Below are positions 50,891 to 64,000 of a stretch of DNA of 64,000 nt, one piece after another. How positions within the stretch are numbered: position 1 is the first letter of the stretch; every line of letters begins with the position of its first letter. Below the pieces are notes generated by a model that was given only the letters and a program-made list of their open reading frames with translations, made no database searches and was not told where the DNA came from. The translations under genes were made by a program, and so were the position numbers. This stretch comes from Blastomussa wellsi. Its lineage: Eukaryota; Cnidaria; Anthozoa; Scleractinia; Plerogyridae. The DNA lies in the NCBI GenBank assembly GCA_947652115.1, contig OX393567.1:21365706-21429705 (forward strand), given 5' to 3'.

Positions 50891-52379
50891 GTTCCAAGAA
50901 AAAAGAAACACTCCAACTACTGTCTTTACTGTTTGCCAATAAAATTTCTTCCAATGCACACATTAAAAAATGAGAATCTTGATGAATTATTTATACCTTT
51001 TTGGATGAAAAAATGGACAGCCAAAATGAAGCAAATGAAAACAAAAAACCAGACAAGAAAAGCACTAAACACTGAAAATTTAGTGAACTACAAGAATCAA
51101 CTATCACCTCATATGAAATTGTGAGCGATTAATCTAACTGTTTTAGTGGAATTTTAGCTAAATTAATGTTACATTAATAAGAGGTTTTCAAACATTCTGT
51201 TCCATGCCTTTGTTCTGCTTGACCTACAGTTACCATTTAATATTACTTATAATAAAACAATCTTAGACACCAAACAGATCAAACAGGTGATCAAAATAGT
51301 TTAGACCTGGCTAGGCTTTCTTTTCAAATTGACCAATAAGCAAGGTATTAAGCATGTAAGTGGCCCATCAGGCAGGATCTTTGTAGCATGGCCAAATGGA
51401 TAAAAAAAACATTACCAGTAAGTGCAGAGGATTAAAAAAGGACACTGTTATGCATGATATTGTAAAGCATTATCATTAAACAGTCAGATCAAAATGATAA
51501 CAAATGTTGCCATGGTGTCATTGTTATGGATTACAGGTAAACGGGTTAAAAGGCACTGTGCATCATATATAACACATTTAGCTATACTAAGGTTAGTAGC
51601 CTGGCAGACAGGAGGGTGCAACTTTGCCGGCATTACATTTTACAAAATAGGCACCTAGTTCATTTTTTAACCCCTAAGGATACGAGAACTGAGACTAGAT
51701 ATAATCTGAGAACCATTTCCTCTCGCAAGGCAGTATACGGAGACAGGAGCTTCTGTCACACACAACGCTCAAGTTCTTAATTTATAACATTTGCGTATAA
51801 TGATCAGAATATTGCCTTGTAAATAATTACTATAGTAGGACTAGTTTTAATTTAGTAATTTAGAATTGTATTATAACCATGTAATTCAGTCTTTTTACTG
51901 CCAGCAATGAGGTTAATTAACGGTCTTTATTGTTTATAATTCATATTTATTTTTTTATAAATTATGGGTATGTTTGGCTTCTAAACCATTATAAGCCACC
52001 TTAACTCTCCTTTCTGATTACAGGACATTCATTTAATGTTAGTTCTAAGAATGTAGCCATGCATCTTTACAAAATGAAGATATAAGTTCTCTAGTACAAC
52101 AGAAATTGTGCCGGCCATTCATTGGAATTAAAAACTTCACTTTAACTTGCCTTGGTCAAGAAAAGAGTATACTAATTAAGTGGGCCCTGCCAGCTAGAGT
52201 AAATAACATTATTAATTCCAAAACGTAGCAGCATGACAAAAAATTTTGCTTGCAAAAATTCTGACAGTGACATTAAGGTAAAGAAATAAGAACTGACATG
52301 GTACAATTTTTCCTTTCCCGACATTTAAATTCCAACAAGCAATACACAAACCCCTTGGTAGGGCCTACTATACCTCTCA

Positions 52380-52385
52380 TTTATT
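52380..52385 (-). promoter_or_regulatory. Poly(A) signal of the Rab gene
   Basis: AATAAA on the minus strand lies 70 nt past the Rab stop codon. Confidence 0.5.
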
Positions 52386-52455
52386 CCTAACTGACTATAT
52401 TTTATTATACTCAGTGATTGGACAAATTATTTTGTACCCTTGGTTCTTGTTAGTG

Positions 52456-63087
<10,632 letters not shown>

Positions 63088-64000
63088 GGCGAATGATGTC
63101 ACAGATCAACTCCAAAGTGGAGTTCCGGTATTACCGGTGATATTTCTCTACTCGCTGCAAGCATATATATAAACACACTCGAGGTTATTCTTGCTCTGGT
63201 AAAATTACAGCATTTTGATCGCCAAGGAATCGCGTTCACTACATTAGCATAACAACTGACGTCATCACATCCTTCCCGCGCAAATGTGGGCGGGGCGGGC
63301 TATTTACTGGCATGGCGGGAAAATAAAAAATTATTTCGGGGCTAGTCACGAAATCTTTCTTCGTGACTCATGAAGAAAAATTGCGTGACAAGCCTAAAGA
63401 TTTCCCGGCTTAGACAGGCGGGAGACAAGCGTCGACAGTCTCCAAGTCGCCATGATCTAAACCACGCAAATGTGTGCCCATTCCTGATCGTTCTCTATCA
63501 ACCATTGCTTACACAACGGCGACTCCAAAATTATCTTCTTTAAATCCCCCGAAGAAGAACGGCTTGACAGTCCGAAACATCGATGAAACAAATTCTCTAG
63601 TCTTTTTTTTTTTCTTTTTTGTGTTTTGTTTTTTTCATTACCACAAGGTTTGGATTTATAGATCGTCCTCATAGAAGATTGTATTTCATGCCATTAAAGG
63701 ATCTTAGAACTTTTAGAATAATCATAAGATAATTTCGATTTTAAGCTGTCTCAGTATAACCATTTGCTCGACTGGAATTCTCTGAACGTGACCATCTTCG
63801 GTGACCCAGGGGCAGTTGGTCGGAGGGATTGGGAGGGAGCCGAGAGGGAAATAAAAACTCCCAATCAGCAAACAGTGGGTAATGCTCCATATACCAAGTC
63901 AATATATTCACTATTGTTTCGTTTTTTTGTGTGTGTGAAGTCTATTGTGTTACTGTTTAAGGGCTAGGCCCCATTCTTGTGTTCTTTGTGACGTACTTGG
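63088..64000. other. Rab 5' flank and right-end sequence, no gene recognised
   Basis: The first 200 bp should hold the Rab promoter. Minus-strand open frame 63457-63672 has a Lys-rich start and a run reading GDLKKIILESPLCKQWLIEN, but I cannot assign it. A T-rich tract is at 63603-63636. Confidence 0.45.

Larger units (their letters stand above)
47178..52455. other. Intergenic region between the convergent FOXRED2 and Rab genes
   Basis: No further gene is recognised. It holds a minus-strand SINE fragment (48340-48500), GGGTATG-family repeats (49260-49330 and 49690-50155) with a 17-base G run at 49697-49713, and a fragment related to the 4252-4840 foldback (50760-50890). The part from 52380 leftward lies beyond the Rab poly(A) signal. 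Stretches such as 47180-48300 and 50900-52300 show nothing I can name. Confidence 0.5.

Noticed and set aside
63457..63672. A minus-strand gene start upstream of the Rab gene
   Set aside because: The frame includes a translated poly-T tract (Lys-rich) and shows no known domain; it could be a neighbouring exon but cannot be supported.

Overview
The window is eukaryotic nuclear DNA. It is AT-rich and gene-sparse, with many introns and many short dispersed repeats. Metazoan genes with cnidarian-style compact exons, several tRNA-derived SINE families and abundant foldback elements point to an anthozoan, most likely a stony coral. That assignment is inference: no ribosomal or mitochondrial marker is present. 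No bacterial operon, CRISPR array or phage feature was seen.

Five protein-coding genes can be assembled exon by exon with consistent reading phase. (1) TVP23, minus strand, 3223-7610, six exons: a Golgi/trans-Golgi four-pass membrane protein. (2) UBFD1, minus strand, 10384-18909, nine exons including a 36-nt microexon: a ubiquitin-like-domain protein. (3) NUBP1, plus strand, 18979-25719, ten exons: the cytosolic Fe-S cluster scaffold P-loop ATPase. It is head to head with UBFD1, with only 69 bp between the two ATGs. (4) FOXRED2, plus strand, about 29731-47161, about 23 exons: an ER-lumenal FAD-dependent oxidoreductase of the ER-associated degradation pathway. (5) A Rab26/Rab37-type small GTPase, minus strand, 52456-63087, nine exons. 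The five genes are housekeeping or trafficking genes and do not form one pathway, although TVP23, FOXRED2 and the Rab all act in the secretory pathway.

A possible sixth gene lies in a Rab intron on the opposite strand (56054-58067). It is a two-exon, signal-peptide-like 71-residue ORF with good splice sites and poly(A) signals. It sits between two inverted copies of a palindromic 12-bp-period repeat and is the most interesting unexplained object here.

The rest is introns and intergenic DNA: about 3 kb at the left end, about 2.8 kb between TVP23 and UBFD1, about 4 kb between NUBP1 and FOXRED2, about 5.3 kb between FOXRED2 and the Rab, and about 0.9 kb at the right end. These hold SINEs (three short insertions, two of them SINEs, have perfect 13-14 bp target-site duplications), MITE-like foldbacks, a broken hAT/TTF-type zinc-finger fragment, microsatellites, and a duplication of the FOXRED2 upstream region into its own intron 2. 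Two introns use GC-AG borders.
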